From NCBI RefSeq assembly GCF_030269485.1, contig NZ_BSTL01000047.1, forward strand, positions 1 through 45,727: a stretch of 45,727 bases of DNA, written 5' to 3'. A program made the translations under genes and the position numbers. Under the pieces are notes generated by a model. The model saw nothing but the letters and a program-made list of their open reading frames with translations. It was not told where the DNA came from and made no database searches. Each line of letters starts with the position of its first letter. Positions within the stretch are counted from its first letter, which is position 1. Shown one piece after another: positions 45,601 to 45,727 of the stretch. Origin of the DNA: Actinoplanes sp. NBRC 103695. Its GTDB lineage: Bacteria; Actinomycetota; Actinomycetes; Mycobacteriales; Micromonosporaceae.

Positions 45601-45727
45601 GGCGTCAAAGGCCGCGTCGCCACCCACGACATGCGCGAGATCTTCAACGCCATCCTCTACGTCAACCGCACCGGCATCGCCTGGCGCCACCTGCCCCACG
45701 ACCTGCCGCCCTGGCAATCCGTCTACT
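45601..45727 (+). CDS. IS5-type transposase, N-terminal part (cut by window edge)
   Basis: GVKGRVATHDMREIFNAILY followed by VNRTGIAWRHLPHDLPPWQS matches the N-terminal region of IS5-family transposases. The start codon is upstream but not clear, since the frame merges with the C-terminal scrap of another copy. The gene continues beyond the window. Confidence 0.7.

Noticed and set aside
1..45727. IS5 C-terminus at the left edge and N-terminus at the right edge as the two halves of one gene on a circle
   Set aside because: The two fragments cannot be shown to belong to the same element, and IS5-type pieces occur several times in the window.
1..45727. tRNA genes or an integrative-element attachment site
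   Set aside because: No tRNA-like cloverleaf, integrase or paired attachment repeats were recognised by eye.

Overview
This window looks like an accessory, insertion-sequence-rich region from a high-GC filamentous actinomycete. A Micromonosporaceae/Actinoplanes-like host is my guess from codon use and protein families; no rRNA or species marker is present. Supporting signs are GC-rich codon third positions, frequent GTG/TTG starts, a Tat-type signal, an F420-type LLM oxidoreductase, NarL-type two-component pairs, and polymorphic-toxin Rhs proteins.

Layout. 1-2.2 kb: an intact IS5-type element (500-1856) inserted exactly at the stop codon of a YrhB/Imm35-type immunity gene. 2.2-8.9 kb (minus strand): two tandem, decayed Rhs toxin genes. 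The distal one has a papain-like domain, a 42-bp tandem repeat and no toxin tip. The proximal one carries a divergent tip with a His...Cys signature. 8.9-11.8 kb: transposase remnants (IS5, IS66, IS256) around an intact SDR oxidoreductase. 11.9-16.1 kb (minus): an intact class A flavin monooxygenase, then broken SnoaL-like and cupin genes and an AraC regulator. A TetR-like operator lies upstream. 16.6-22.3 kb: two orphan periplasmic binding proteins, an LLM oxidoreductase, a lipoprotein, and remnants of an O-methyltransferase and a phosphotransferase. 22.6-26 kb: remnants of a P450, a macrolide-type glycosyltransferase, a PGRP amidase and a TAP hydrolase. 26-28 kb: a Tn3-like N-terminus followed by a complete IS with 24-bp perfect repeats. 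28-32.2 kb: GNAT, ferredoxin, a second gutted P450, a methyltransferase with a paralogous fragment, a group II intron remnant, and a TetR gene under a 32-bp perfect palindrome. 32.2-35.3 kb: a broken two-component pair and fused fragments (M6-like protein, IS701, LysR). 35.4-39.3 kb: the best-preserved block, namely a peptidylglycine-monooxygenase-like copper lipoprotein translationally coupled to a DoxX-Rieske fusion, divergent from an intact NarL-type two-component system. 39.5-45.7 kb: a broken PHP-domain gene and stacked IS remnants (IS1634, IS1182, ISL3, IS3, IS5).

How it works together. Most of the window is a graveyard of secondary-metabolite tailoring genes and toxin genes. Intact, probably functional pieces are the copper monooxygenase/DoxX-Rieske/two-component module, the flavin monooxygenase, SDR, LLM oxidoreductase, both binding proteins, TetR, the main methyltransferase, GNAT and ferredoxin. 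The TetR palindrome core recurs 16 kb away upstream of the flavin monooxygenase, suggesting a regulatory link that was split by rearrangement. Many breaks are single-base indels in G/C runs or TGA codons at expected Trp positions, so assembly error must be separated from real decay.
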